Source: an uncultured Clostridia bacterium | Lineage (GTDB): Bacteria; Bacillota; Clostridia; TANB77; CAG-508 | DNA length: 11,634 nucleotides | NCBI GenBank assembly: GCA_947623615.1 | Contig: CANQHH010000021.1 | Coordinates: 1 to 11,634, forward strand | Direction of reading: 5' to 3' | Part shown: positions 1-7,208 of the stretch, piece by piece | Position numbering within the stretch: the stretch's first letter is position 1 | Layout: every line of letters starts with the position of its first letter | Made by a program: the position numbers and the translations under genes | Notes under the pieces: model-generated | The model's database searches: none | Seen by the model: only the letters and a program-made list of their open reading frames with translations | Told to the model about the DNA's origin: nothing

Positions 1-1003
1 CTGATATTTCTCTATATGAGAAATCATTAGGTATCTCTACCATTTTAAAGAAATCTGTAGCTAAAACTGTACACTCAGACAATTCATCAAATATTCTATG
101 TAACTCTTCTAGTGGTTTTATTAACTGATTGAAACATAAATATGCAGTTAATACATTTCCTACAGATATAATGTTCTTAGTTGCTAAATATGTAGATATT
201 CCTATAATTAATACAGTAAAGAATGCTTGATTTACAAATTTTAAGCAATCATATAAAGCCATTGCTTTATGATGTTTCATCTCTTTTTTTCTTAAAAATT
301 CTGACTTATTATCAAACCTATTAGTCTCAAATCCTACACTATCACTAATTCTAATAACTTCAATTCCATTTATAAGCTCTACTATAGTTCCGTCCATTTG
401 TGATTTACTTTCTAATAACTCTACCCTTATACCTTTTTGACTACTTATTTGCTTGAAAACTATAAATATTCCAATAGGTATAACTAACATCATTGGTAAT
501 GCTAATATAAATGGTAATGTTACAAATATTGTAATTATGGCTGCTATACTATTAAATACTGCTGGCACAAAATCCATAAACAATAATTTTTCTAACTTTA
601 CAGTTCCTTCTAAACATCTATTCATTCTTCCATGTATGTTTCCTGTCATGTTTTCTCTGAAATATGATAATGGAGCCATTAGTAATGATTTAATTACCAT
701 TCCTCTTGCTTGTTTTTCCGTTCTTGTAGCTGTATCTTCTACCATAATCCTTCTTACTATTTTTATAATCTCATTCACAATATTTACTATTAAAATTAAA
801 ATAAGGAATGGTATTACTTTTAAAAAGGCTATTTCATTTTGAGTTAGAATATCATCTGTTAGCCAACCAATTGCTTTTGGAGTTATCTGTGTTAATCCCG
901 CTGATACAATCATAATCAACACAATTATTCCAAACATAATCTTTTGTTTCTTTGTTAACATTTTGTATATTTTTTTCAATACAGATTTTACATTTCCGCC
1001 CAT
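1..1003 (-). CDS. ABC exporter, fused permease/ATPase (5' part, runs off left edge)
   Basis: This is the N-terminal 334 codons of a half-transporter of the ABCB/MsbA-like multidrug, lipid or peptide exporter group. The gene leaves the window at base 1, so the ATP-binding domain (Walker A, ABC signature) is not visible. The frame is open throughout. After a basic cytoplasmic start (KSVLKKIYKMLTKKQK) come hydrophobic segments at about residues 22-40, 58-78, 135-180 and 245-285, matching the six-helix ABC membrane domain. The sequence APLSYFRENMTGNIHGRMN (about 108-126) is the family's typical stretch after TM2, where the first coupling helix lies, and MDGTIVELINGIEVIR (about 200-215) is also characteristic. 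I chose the start at 1003 because GGGGAGG lies 7-8 bases upstream and a strong promoter lies just beyond. The substrate cannot be told. A partner gene may lie to the left, since many Bacillota members of this group form heterodimers. Confidence 0.9.
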   Translation of the reverse strand, partial: MGGNVKSVLKKIYKMLTKKQKIMFGIIVLIMIVSAGLTQITPKAIGWLTDDILTQNEIAFLKVIPFLILILIVNIVNEIIKIVRRIMVEDTATRTEKQARGMVIKSLLMAPLSYFRENMTGNIHGRMNRCLEGTVKLEKLLFMDFVPAVFNSIAAIITIFVTLPFILALPMMLVIPIGIFIVFKQISSQKGIRVELLESKSQMDGTIVELINGIEVIRISDSVGFETNRFDNKSEFLRKKEMKHHKAMALYDCLKFVNQAFFTVLIIGISTYLATKNIISVGNVLTAYLCFNQLIKPLEELHRIFDELSECTVLATDFFKMVEIPNDFSYREIS

Positions 1004-1035
1004 TTTTTTCCTCCCCTTTTTAAACACTGTTTTAT

Positions 1036-1064
1036 ATTATATCATAAATTTCAGGAAATGTAAA
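1036..1064 (-). promoter_or_regulatory. Sigma-A type promoter of the ABC exporter
   Basis: On the minus strand, TTTACA (1064-1059) is followed after exactly 17 bases by TATAAT (1041-1036), preceded by TG in the extended -10 position (TGATATAAT). It lies about 33 bases upstream of the exporter start codon and downstream of the DUF1540 terminator, so the exporter is probably transcribed on its own. Confidence 0.75.
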
Positions 1065-1149
1065 TATTATGTAAACTTTTTCATATATTTTTTTATTCTA
1101 TATATTAATTCGGATAAAAAATTGATTTTTCATAAAATTCAAAAGCATA

Positions 1150-1182
1150 CCAAAAACACAGACTACCTCTAACAATAGTCTG
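1150..1182 (-). terminator. Probable rho-independent terminator after the DUF1540 gene
   Basis: CAGACTA (1159-1165) and TAGTCTG (1176-1182) form a perfect 7-bp stem with a 10-base loop. Read on the minus strand the stem is followed by TGTTTTTGG, a short T-tract. It lies 50 bases past the DUF1540 stop and before the exporter promoter. The stem is short and the T-run imperfect, so it may be leaky. Confidence 0.45.
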
Positions 1183-1231
1183 CATTTTGAATATACTTAA
1201 TAAAGTTTTTTTGACCTTTGTTTTTTTAATA

Positions 1232-1402
1232 TTATTCTGCATTTTCATACCTGTAACTACTACACATAGATTCATCAGATTGTTTTGTATTACACCCTAT
1301 TATAGGTGTTACTATTATTTGCTCTAATTGACATTCCTGAGCTTGTCTATCATTATGCCTACAACTTGTAACAGTACAATTTATTTTTTGTTTATGTTCC
1401 AT
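1232..1402 (-). CDS. DUF1540 cysteine-rich small protein (56 aa)
   Basis: A 56-residue protein too short for many gene callers. It begins MEHKQKINCTVTSCRHND and has cysteines at 9, 14, 24, 37 and 47. The order I-x-C-x-V-x-x-C-x-x-N, then a C-x-L-x-x-I-x-V strand, then a later G-C and C-S-S-Y pair matches my knowledge of the DUF1540 family. These are small, probably metal-binding proteins found mainly in Clostridia and Bacilli, often in spore-formers. The biochemical function is unknown. GGAGG lies 8 bases before the ATG, which fixes the start. It sits 71 bases downstream of maf in the same orientation with no clear terminator between them, so it could be co-transcribed with maf or have its own promoter. 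Confidence 0.85.
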   Translation of the reverse strand: MEHKQKINCTVTSCRHNDRQAQECQLEQIIVTPIIGCNTKQSDESMCSSYRYENAE

Positions 1403-1473
1403 AATTAATAGCCTCCTTATATTTTATTTATATATATAGTATGGCCATTTTTCTTTAATTGATTACAAATTTT

Positions 1474-2064
1474 TTAATTTTCAAGTTCGAAATCAGACAT
1501 TTTATACCCTAATTCTTTAAACTTATCATACACTTTGCTTGGAGAAATTCCAAATAAAGTATTATAATCTCCATCTACCTTATCTAAAAATGCTGAAGCT
1601 TTACCTAACATTACATATCCGCATCTATTTAAAATATCTTTTTCATTATCTACATACCATTTTATATCATCATCAGATATTTCTTTTATATATACTTTAG
1701 CTGTATCCGCAAAACTTATTTCTTTATTTTGATATAAATCTTTTATTGTAACTCCTGTTACTGCATATGTAACTTTTCCAGACATTTCTTTCATATTGTT
1801 ATATGCTTCTTCCTTATCTTTTGGCTTTTCGTAAATTTTTCCTTCCATATATATTATTGAATCTGCTGATACTATTATTGCATTTCCATCTATTTGAGAT
1901 GCAACTGAATTTGCTTTATCCCTTGATAAGTCTTTTACATATTCACTCGGATCTGTCGCATTACTCTGTTCTTCCACTAAACTTTTAATTACCTCATATT
2001 TCCACCCCATATTTTTAAAAATGTCTTGGCGTGGTTTTGAACCAGAAGCTAAAATTAATCTCAT
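1474..2064 (-). CDS. maf: Maf-family nucleoside triphosphate pyrophosphatase (196 aa)
   Basis: Maf proteins are cytoplasmic house-cleaning enzymes that hydrolyse dTTP/UTP or modified nucleotides to the monophosphate and pyrophosphate. Diagnostic signatures are present in order: LILASGSKPR at residues 3-12 (phosphate-binding start motif), SADS at 66-69 with the presumed catalytic Asp68, a KP pair at 80-81 followed by EAYNNMKEMSGK (the LsGk helix), TGVTI at 103-107, and GDYNTLFGIS near 165-174 (family form GdYnnvvGlPl). The length is normal for the family. The P-to-S change in the last motif (GIS for GLP) makes a dTTP/UTP versus other nucleotide assignment unsafe. AGGAGG lies 7 bases before the ATG. 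It has an extended -10 promoter just upstream and is followed in the same direction by the DUF1540 gene. Confidence 0.93.
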   Translation of the reverse strand: MRLILASGSKPRQDIFKNMGWKYEVIKSLVEEQSNATDPSEYVKDLSRDKANSVASQIDGNAIIVSADSIIYMEGKIYEKPKDKEEAYNNMKEMSGKVTYAVTGVTIKDLYQNKEISFADTAKVYIKEISDDDIKWYVDNEKDILNRCGYVMLGKASAFLDKVDGDYNTLFGISPSKVYDKFKELGYKMSDFELEN

Positions 2065-2109
2065 AATATTTCCTCCTACTACTTTTATTATTTATAATAA
2101 CTTGCTATT

Positions 2110-2118
2110 AGTATATCA
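2110..2118 (-). promoter_or_regulatory. Extended -10 promoter element upstream of maf
   Basis: The minus strand reads TGATATACT, a TGn extended -10 with TATACT, about 45 bases before the maf start. The -35 region is only T-rich and overlaps the T-tract of the preceding terminator. The assignment rests on the -10 alone. Confidence 0.4.
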
Positions 2119-2124
2119 TATTTT

Positions 2125-2169
2125 TATAAAAAAATAAGCTGATAACACAATTTATATCAACTTATTTTT
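2125..2169 (-). terminator. Rho-independent terminator after the peroxiredoxin 3' fragment
   Basis: Arms at 2132-2144 and 2155-2167 pair over 13 positions with one mismatch, which is a U-G wobble on the minus-strand RNA. The loop is 10 bases, and the stem is followed on the minus strand by a run of seven T. It starts 8 bases past the peroxiredoxin stop and would have ended the intact gene's transcript. Confidence 0.8.
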
Positions 2170-2176
2170 AAATAAT

Positions 2177-2644
2177 TTATTTTTCCCTTTCTTTTAATTG
2201 TTTATTCTCCCTATTTTCTAATATTTTGCAATCTTTTGGTTCTTTGAAACTTAAATACCAAGCCATTCCATTTTTTTCTCTTTCAATTTGTGTATTTCTT
2301 GCTTGAAGCTCTGCAAATGTTTGTGGTGGTGGTAAAATAACAGGTTCACATGGCACCCAATTGGCTGGTGTAGATGCATTGTTATTACTTGATATTTGTA
2401 ATGCTTGAATTACCCTTAAAATTTCTGGTATACATCTTCCTATATTCATAGGATATACCAGAATTGTCCTTATAATTCCATCTGGATCAATTATATACAC
2501 ATTTCTTACCGTTTCTGTAGTACTTACATCGCTTGCAATCATTCCATATTTTCTTGCAATTGTACCATTTCTATCAGCTATTATTGGAAAAGGGATTTTT
2601 ATTCCGGTTTTTAAATAAATATCATATATCCATGCTAAATGTGA
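2177..2644 (-). pseudogene. Peroxiredoxin (Prx6-type), 3' part, cut off from its 5' end by the mobile element
   Basis: Translating upstream of the first ATG (2542) shows that the frame does not start there. It continues back to the element junction with clear Prx6/1-Cys peroxiredoxin sequence: SHLAWIYDIYLKTG, KIPFPIIADRNGTIARKYGM, then NVYIIDPDGIIRTILVYPMN (the conserved arginine region of the resolving half) and the family's C-terminal arm with NWVPCEP. The peroxidatic cysteine, PVCTTE, is missing here; it is on the 5' fragment beyond the element at 7287-7551. Upstream of the core the frame runs into element DNA and meets a TAA at 2672-2674. Any internal start at 2542 would give a 121-aa protein without the active site, so I regard this as a disrupted gene. 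Joining the host parts gives 715 bases, one more than 714 (237 aa plus stop). Confidence 0.88.
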
Positions 2645-2665
2645 AGTATCACTAAAGTTACCAAT
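2615..2665 (-). other. attR: recombined attachment site at the recombinase end of the element
   Basis: On the minus strand the element arm (2665-2642, starting ATTGGTAACTTT and ending ACTTCA) is followed by the presumed crossover dinucleotide CA (2641-2640) and then by host peroxiredoxin coding DNA (TTTAGCATGG). The shared core with the other end is TCACAT (2644-2639). The recombinase stop codon lies inside the element arm. Confidence 0.78.
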
Positions 2666-4277
2666 ATAATTTTAACTGTGCACTTTGGGTAAAATTCATA
2701 TTACTTAAACCTTCTTTCACAATGTTTAATTCTGAAAACCTAAAATATATGTATATATTTTTAAACTCATCTAATTCTATTTTATCTATTAATTCAAACA
2801 ATATCTTTTTACTTGGATTCTCAAACTTTAAAAATTCTTCAATTGCTTGGTTCATTTTTTCTTTATGTTGATCTACTTTAATTTTATTTTGCAAAATCTT
2901 TATTTTTTTTTGTATGTCATTATAATTGTCTTTAAGCTTTTCTCGTTGCTTTATGAAATCTTTCGAATATCTTAAATAATCATCATCTGTTATAATTCCG
3001 CTTAAATTATCCATATACATCTTATCTATTTTTTTTGATATATCTTCTATCCTGCCTTTTATATTTAATATTTTTTGTTTTTCTTTTTCGATAATTCTCT
3101 TATAACTATATTTATTTTTCTCATATATTAATTTTAAAGCATTTTTATTGCTATAAGCATTAACTATATCTTTTACGTTATCAAGTACTCTATTCTCAAA
3201 TTTATTATAATTATAATTACATGTTTTACATTTCCTATCTTTGATTCTCGCCAAACTGCAATCTATATAACCAATTTTTTTGTTTTTTCCTCTATAACAG
3301 ATTCTAAGTTGTCTACCACAATTATGACAAAAGATTAACCCTTTTAATAACTCATCATGTTTTGGTGTTGATAAACTTTTTTTACTTTTTAATATTTCTT
3401 GTACTTTCAAAAAATTCTCCTTTGAAATAATTGCTTCATGTGTATTTTCTACTCTTATATATTCTTTTTCATTTTTAGGTTTTCGCTTTTTTACTTTATA
3501 TGAAACAGAAACATATTTATTTTGAACAGTGTTTCCAATATATACCTCATTTACAAGCATCGCTTTTATTGTTTTAGGACTCCATGTTAGTCTTTGATGT
3601 TTTAAATTAAAGTATTTGCTTGGAGGGTCAATTCCTTCTTTATCTAAAATATTTGATATTTTCTGGAATCCTTTTCCCTGTAAATACAGTTCGAATATTT
3701 TTTCTACAACATCTGATACGTTTTTATCAACCTCTAATTTGTTTTTATAAATTGTACTTTTTTTATATCCATATGGAGCAATGCTCCCTAAATATTCTCC
3801 TTTAAGTTCTTTTTCTCTTAAGACTCCTTTAATTTTTTTCGAAATATCTTTTGCATACATATCATTTATAATTGCCTTAAATGGTGTTATATCATTATTG
3901 TTACTTTCTAAAAATGTGTCAATCCCATCTAATATTGAAACATATCTAACACTTTTTTCTGGGAAATAGTTTTCTATATAATAACCTGTTTTTATATAGT
4001 CTCTCCCAAGTCTCGACAAATCTTTTGTAATAATCATATTGATTTTTTTGTCTTCAATATCTTTTATCATTCTATTAAAATCAGGTCTATCAAATGTTGT
4101 GCCTGATACTCCATCATCTTTATATTCATCTACAATTGTAAGCTGATTTTCTTTTATATATCTTTGTATAATATCTCTTTGGTTAGAAATACTATCACTT
4201 TCTAGTTTGTCTCCATCTTCACGAGATAAACGTATATATATTCCCACTTTAAACGTTATTTGATTTCTAGGAAACAT
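2658..4277 (-). CDS. Large serine recombinase (539 aa), integrase/excisionase of the element
   Basis: Site-specific DNA recombinase of the large serine family (SpoIVCA, TndX/TnpX, CcrB type). The N-terminal resolvase domain (about 10-150) has YIRLSREDGD with the nucleophile Ser18 in the usual YxRxS context, then SISNQR, the DDGVSGTTFDRPDF stretch typical of the family, and DLSRLGRDY with active-site arginines 89 and 92. A recombinase domain follows at about 165-300 (YGYKKS, then TWSPKTIKAMLVNEVYIGN). The zinc ribbon at 317-353 has Cys317, Cys320, Cys340, Cys350 and Cys353. Residues 390-480 are a lysine-rich coiled coil, as used for synapsis control. The length is normal. Start: AGGAGAG lies about 7 bases before the ATG. 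A terminator upstream separates it from the cargo genes, so it is probably transcribed separately. Its stop codon is 17 bases from the crossover, inside the attR arm. This position, and the split host gene, make it the likely enzyme of the element. Confidence 0.96.
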   Translation of the reverse strand: MFPRNQITFKVGIYIRLSREDGDKLESDSISNQRDIIQRYIKENQLTIVDEYKDDGVSGTTFDRPDFNRMIKDIEDKKINMIITKDLSRLGRDYIKTGYYIENYFPEKSVRYVSILDGIDTFLESNNNDITPFKAIINDMYAKDISKKIKGVLREKELKGEYLGSIAPYGYKKSTIYKNKLEVDKNVSDVVEKIFELYLQGKGFQKISNILDKEGIDPPSKYFNLKHQRLTWSPKTIKAMLVNEVYIGNTVQNKYVSVSYKVKKRKPKNEKEYIRVENTHEAIISKENFLKVQEILKSKKSLSTPKHDELLKGLIFCHNCGRQLRICYRGKNKKIGYIDCSLARIKDRKCKTCNYNYNKFENRVLDNVKDIVNAYSNKNALKLIYEKNKYSYKRIIEKEKQKILNIKGRIEDISKKIDKMYMDNLSGIITDDDYLRYSKDFIKQREKLKDNYNDIQKKIKILQNKIKVDQHKEKMNQAIEEFLKFENPSKKILFELIDKIELDEFKNIYIYFRFSELNIVKEGLSNMNFTQSAQLKLYW

Positions 4278-4317
4278 ATTTTCACTCTCCTGCGTCTATA
4301 TTATTCAATATAAATGT

Positions 4318-4323
4318 ATTATA
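4318..4323 (-). promoter_or_regulatory. Possible -10 box of the recombinase gene
   Basis: The minus strand reads TATAAT 40 bases before the recombinase start, downstream of the preceding terminator. No good -35 stands at the right distance; the nearest is a weak TTGGTT with a 15-base spacer. If this is the real promoter it is weak or activator-dependent. Confidence 0.35.
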
Positions 4324-4330
4324 ATTTATT

Positions 4331-4378
4331 CAAAAAATAACCAAAAAATAAGTGAAAGATTTTACTCTCTCACTTATT
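4331..4378 (-). terminator. Rho-independent terminator at the end of the cargo operon
   Basis: AATAAGTGA (4347-4355) and TCACTTATT (4370-4378) form a perfect 9-bp stem, with two further pairs after one mismatch. On the minus strand it is followed by a T-run (TTTTTTGG). It lies 41 bases after the small membrane ORF and 53 bases before the recombinase start, separating the two transcription units. Confidence 0.75.
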
Positions 4379-4419
4379 CGTCCAAAAATAAATTTTATAT
4401 CCGTTTTATTTCAAAAATA

Positions 4420-4602
4420 CTAGGCAAGCTGTCCACGATATAACATGAAGAATATGATTCCTAACAAAATCAGCCTGTACTCAATCAACATGTTTGTCGC
4501 TTTCAGCATAAATGCAAAAGCAAGTGCAACTACGGTCATTCCTAGATTCATGACCCCAACTTTTATTCCCATCCGCTTTACGTTTTTAGGAATAGTAAGC
4601 AT
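4420..4602 (-). CDS. Small putative two-helix membrane protein (60 aa)
   Basis: The frame encodes a basic N-terminus (MLTIPKNVKRMGIKVG) followed by two hydrophobic stretches at about residues 16-36 and 43-58, split by LKATNMLIEYR. It would be a hairpin of two membrane helices ending RGQLA. I do not recognise the family. It starts 15 bases after the stop of the 440-aa gene, and only a weak purine stretch (AAAGAAGACGAG) precedes the ATG, so translation may depend on the upstream gene. Its base composition is odd: about 41% GC by count, against roughly the high twenties for its neighbours, with codons such as ACG, GTC and CGG-type choices rare elsewhere here. That suggests separate acquisition. 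It could also be a chance frame in a foreign remnant. Confidence 0.5.
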   Translation of the reverse strand: MLTIPKNVKRMGIKVGVMNLGMTVVALAFAFMLKATNMLIEYRLILLGIIFFMLYRGQLA

Positions 4603-4617
4603 CTCGTCTTCTTTTGA

Positions 4618-5940
4618 CTATAATTCAATCCCATTACCATTTTTTCGTTTATTATCTTGCATATTTTGATAATCAATTGTTGCTTGATTTCTTTTTCTTT
4701 CATTTTCTTGTAGAATTCTTTGTTCTTCTTGTGATAACTCCTCTTTTTTACTTCTATTCCATAGTGCTTTTGCCCTTTGTATTTTTTGTATATCTGTCTG
4801 TTGCGTTTGTTTTTCTTTTTTTGTAATTTTACTATCTAGTATTCCCTTTCTTATTTCACCAATACTTATCAGCTGTTCCTCTTCTACCATACTATCTTCT
4901 GCCGAATATTCATATAAAATCTCATTAACTGATTTGGCTAATCTTGTTTCTAATTTTGCATCATCATTTTGCATTTTGAAAAAATCATATACAATTTTAA
5001 CACTCGCTGGGTTAGATAATAGAGTCCTTACTATTTCTTCTGAATGTTTATATTGGTCTCCAGATATTGCTTTGTAAACTGCTTCTGTATCAACTGTTCC
5101 TTTCTCTGTCATAGATTTTCCAATTAACTCTCCAAGTTTAGTAAATATTCTTTCACTAGAATCGTTAAAAGCATAAGTAATTCCTCTTATTTCTTCACCA
5201 TCAATCCACTTTGTTCCTGCTGCACTTCCCCATATTGCTGCAAATCTTCCCATTACCACAATTTGTTGATCTGTAATTTCCTTACCTGTTTGTCTATCTT
5301 GAACATATAATTGTGTATAATCATCATTTTTATAAAATATATCAAATTTTTGATATATGCTTTTTAAATCTTGAAAACCAATTTGTTTTCCCTTTTGAGC
5401 TTCCACTGCTTGTATTTGTATATTCTCTCCACTTTCGCATTCTTCTAATGAATTTAGAACCACTTTTCCTTGTTCTCTTGCAATTACTTTCATTGCAGAA
5501 AAAACTTTTTTTCTGGCTAATGGTGTATTTGTATCATTTCTAAACCTAAAGTCTGTTTTATTATTGTCATAAAAACTTCTTACTTTTTCTTCAAAGTTTT
5601 CCCTTGCCCCTTGCCTTCCTTGGAAATATAATTGAGCATATATTTTTTCTTTTAAGCTTTCATCTTCAATAGTAAAAGAATCTTCTCCAGTTTTTCGTAT
5701 TGTTCCATCATCAGATATTTCAACTAATTTACTGCAATCTTGCGATTTATATACATCTACAACAAATTGTTTTTCCTTTTCTGTTTGTTGTAATCCTTTA
5801 TTTATTTCTTTTACTTGTTCAGCAAGTTCCTGTTCTGTCATATTTGCATATTTTACTATTGTATCAGATAGCTTTTTCATAACTGCTGGCTCGTCCTTGA
5901 CTAAATCTAAAATATCGTGTAAATATTTTCCGCTGTTCAT
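4618..5940 (-). CDS. Element cargo protein of unknown function (440 aa)
   Basis: I recognise no characterised domain. The protein has no signal peptide or membrane segment and is probably cytoplasmic. An N-terminal acidic helical region (about 1-65, KYLHDILDLVKDEPAVMKK onward) is followed by a mixed region with strand-like parts (about 175-255, QLYVQDRQTGKEITDQQIVV and GTKWIDGEEIRGITYAF). The C-terminus (about 365-440) is highly charged and glutamine-rich, probably coiled coil, ending KRKNGNGIEL. Its N-terminus overlaps the upstream peptidase gene by 77 bases in another frame, an unusually long overlap. The annotated ATG at 5940 has only a weak site (GATAGAAG), and the internal Met21 (5880) is no better. 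Translational coupling, or a frameshift that broke one longer ancestral protein, are both possible. It is followed after 15 bases by the small membrane ORF. Confidence 0.82.
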   Translation of the reverse strand: MNSGKYLHDILDLVKDEPAVMKKLSDTIVKYANMTEQELAEQVKEINKGLQQTEKEKQFVVDVYKSQDCSKLVEISDDGTIRKTGEDSFTIEDESLKEKIYAQLYFQGRQGARENFEEKVRSFYDNNKTDFRFRNDTNTPLARKKVFSAMKVIAREQGKVVLNSLEECESGENIQIQAVEAQKGKQIGFQDLKSIYQKFDIFYKNDDYTQLYVQDRQTGKEITDQQIVVMGRFAAIWGSAAGTKWIDGEEIRGITYAFNDSSERIFTKLGELIGKSMTEKGTVDTEAVYKAISGDQYKHSEEIVRTLLSNPASVKIVYDFFKMQNDDAKLETRLAKSVNEILYEYSAEDSMVEEEQLISIGEIRKGILDSKITKKEKQTQQTDIQKIQRAKALWNRSKKEELSQEEQRILQENERKRNQATIDYQNMQDNKRKNGNGIEL

Positions 5941-6706
5941 CTTCTATCAATGTTTTTAGTTTTGGAACTACTATTTCTGCACATACTTTATCATATACTA
6001 AATCTATAATTTTTTTTCTTATTGGTTGCATTATTGTCTCATAATATATGTCTCTATCCTCTTTTGGTACATCCTTATTTATGTAATATGTAGATGATAA
6101 ATACTTATTCATATCACTATAATAATTATCATTTTGAGATAGTTTATTACAAGCATTTTCTAAAGCATTTGAATGATTAAAATAAGCATCTATACTAATA
6201 TCTTCGCCAAATGTAGCATCTAATATTTTTGCTATTTTCTTATAATCTTTATAATTGCTATCAGAATTAGGACTAACAATATACCCCCATATTTTCTCTG
6301 TAAACATTTGTGTCATACCCTCATTAAGTCCTGTATATTGTTTTGCAGTTTTAATTCCGCTATGCCCATCAAATCTAGCTCCAGAATGAATTAATTCATG
6401 TGTTAATTGCGTCATTATTAACCTTTTTAAATTTTTATTTATCCCAATTGGGTTATCCATTTCATCAAACTCTGCAAAAACTTTATCAATCATTAATTCT
6501 GCTGGTCTATTTGGTCTTGCACTGCGACTTTGCATTCTTGGTCCACTTTTTTCTACTGAATTTTCAACATAAAGTCCCAAAACTTTGTCCATGTTCTCTC
6601 TAATAAAATCTGCATTTTGGAATCCTCTATTTTTTAGATAAATTTGTACTTTATTTTTTAATTGTTCAAGGATTTTTCCATCCATTTGTTTTCTATAGTT
6701 TTCCAT
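5864..6706 (-). CDS. Predicted HExxH zinc metallopeptidase-like protein (280 aa)
   Basis: Residues 100-107 read QLTHELIH, a HExxH zinc site with His103, Glu104 and His107. It is followed by GLNEGMTQMF at 126-135, where Glu129 stands 22 residues after the second His. This spacing and the NE-G-M-T context fit the third zinc ligand of gluzincin-type peptidases. The function as a peptidase is inferred from the motif; I recognise no named family. No signal peptide or membrane helix is visible, so it probably acts inside the cell unless exported by another route. AAGGAG, overlapping the stop of the 148-aa gene 3 bases upstream, fixes the start and indicates coupling. The last roughly 22 residues (from about 258) lie in the overlap with the 440-aa gene and look less protein-like than the other frame there, so the real C-terminus may differ. 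Confidence 0.8.
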   Translation of the reverse strand: MENYRKQMDGKILEQLKNKVQIYLKNRGFQNADFIRENMDKVLGLYVENSVEKSGPRMQSRSARPNRPAELMIDKVFAEFDEMDNPIGINKNLKRLIMTQLTHELIHSGARFDGHSGIKTAKQYTGLNEGMTQMFTEKIWGYIVSPNSDSNYKDYKKIAKILDATFGEDISIDAYFNHSNALENACNKLSQNDNYYSDMNKYLSSTYYINKDVPKEDRDIYYETIMQPIRKKIIDLVYDKVCAEIVVPKLKTLIEDEQRKIFTRYFRFSQGRASSYEKAI

Positions 6707-6709
6707 AAA

Positions 6710-7156
6710 TTACTCCTTATTCCTTTTAAATAATTTAGTAATTTTTTCTAAAATTTTGTTAAATAAATTTTGTTTCTTATATTCTACAATTGAAACATTT
6801 TGTGAAGCAGTTATATTATCATTTTTACTTTTAAATAAATTATCTGGATTATATTTTTCTTCGAGTTCACTTTTTTCCTTTTCATTTTTAGCCATTTCAT
6901 CTAAAAATTTCTGTTTTTCTTCTTCACTATCGCACCAATAATTTATATTCAGTATTGCTAATAGAACCATTGTCTCTCTCTTTAAATTCTGTTTAGTTAA
7001 TGGTTTATCAACTTCTATTTTAGGATTATAATTCGGCATCCTTTCTTCTTTAAAAAAGTTTCTTACCTTTTCTGGCACTCGCTCTCTATATTCTGTTTCT
7101 AATAATTTTAGTATTTCATCAACTTCTGCATAAGCCAACATATTGTCCATTAACAT
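6710..7156 (-). CDS. Element cargo protein, first gene of the operon (148 aa)
   Basis: The N-terminal half, AYAEVDEILKLLETEYRERV followed by PNYNPKIEVDKPLTKQN and then LLAILNINYW, resembles small uncharacterised proteins I recall from many gut Clostridia; I know no function for them. A charged helical stretch (about 75-97), the phrase KYNPDNLFKSKN (100-111), a linker, and a basic C-terminal helix (about 129-148, FNKILEKITKLFKRNKE) follow. There is no signal peptide or membrane segment. GGAGG lies 7 bases before the chosen ATG; a second in-frame ATG (Met3) is 6 bases on. It is the first gene after the operon promoter and is followed with a 3-base gap by the metallopeptidase gene, so the two are almost certainly co-expressed. 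Confidence 0.82.
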   Translation of the reverse strand: MLMDNMLAYAEVDEILKLLETEYRERVPEKVRNFFKEERMPNYNPKIEVDKPLTKQNLKRETMVLLAILNINYWCDSEEEKQKFLDEMAKNEKEKSELEEKYNPDNLFKSKNDNITASQNVSIVEYKKQNLFNKILEKITKLFKRNKE

Positions 7157-7208
7157 TCGTATTCCTCCATTATTTACTTTTGTTATTTTATAGATTTTTC
7201 TTAAATAT

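Noticed and set aside
453..842. Long plus-strand open frame (129 codons)
   Set aside because: It is the antisense of the ABC exporter membrane domain, which has a continuous frame, a ribosome binding site and a promoter on the minus strand. The hydrophobic look of the plus-strand peptide reflects AT-rich antisense codons.
963..1172. Plus-strand open frame of 69 codons across the exporter promoter and leader
   Set aside because: Low-complexity, Phe/Ile/Tyr-rich peptide with no ribosome binding site. It spans a promoter and part of a terminator of minus-strand genes.
2177..2542. A free-standing 121-aa gene starting at the ATG at 2542
   Set aside because: Peroxiredoxin sequence continues upstream of this ATG without interruption to the element junction, so it is an internal Met of a truncated gene.
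3781..3969. Plus-strand open frames across the recombinase (also at 3620-3805)
   Set aside because: Antisense shadows of a gene with full catalytic and zinc-ribbon motifs; no ribosome binding sites.
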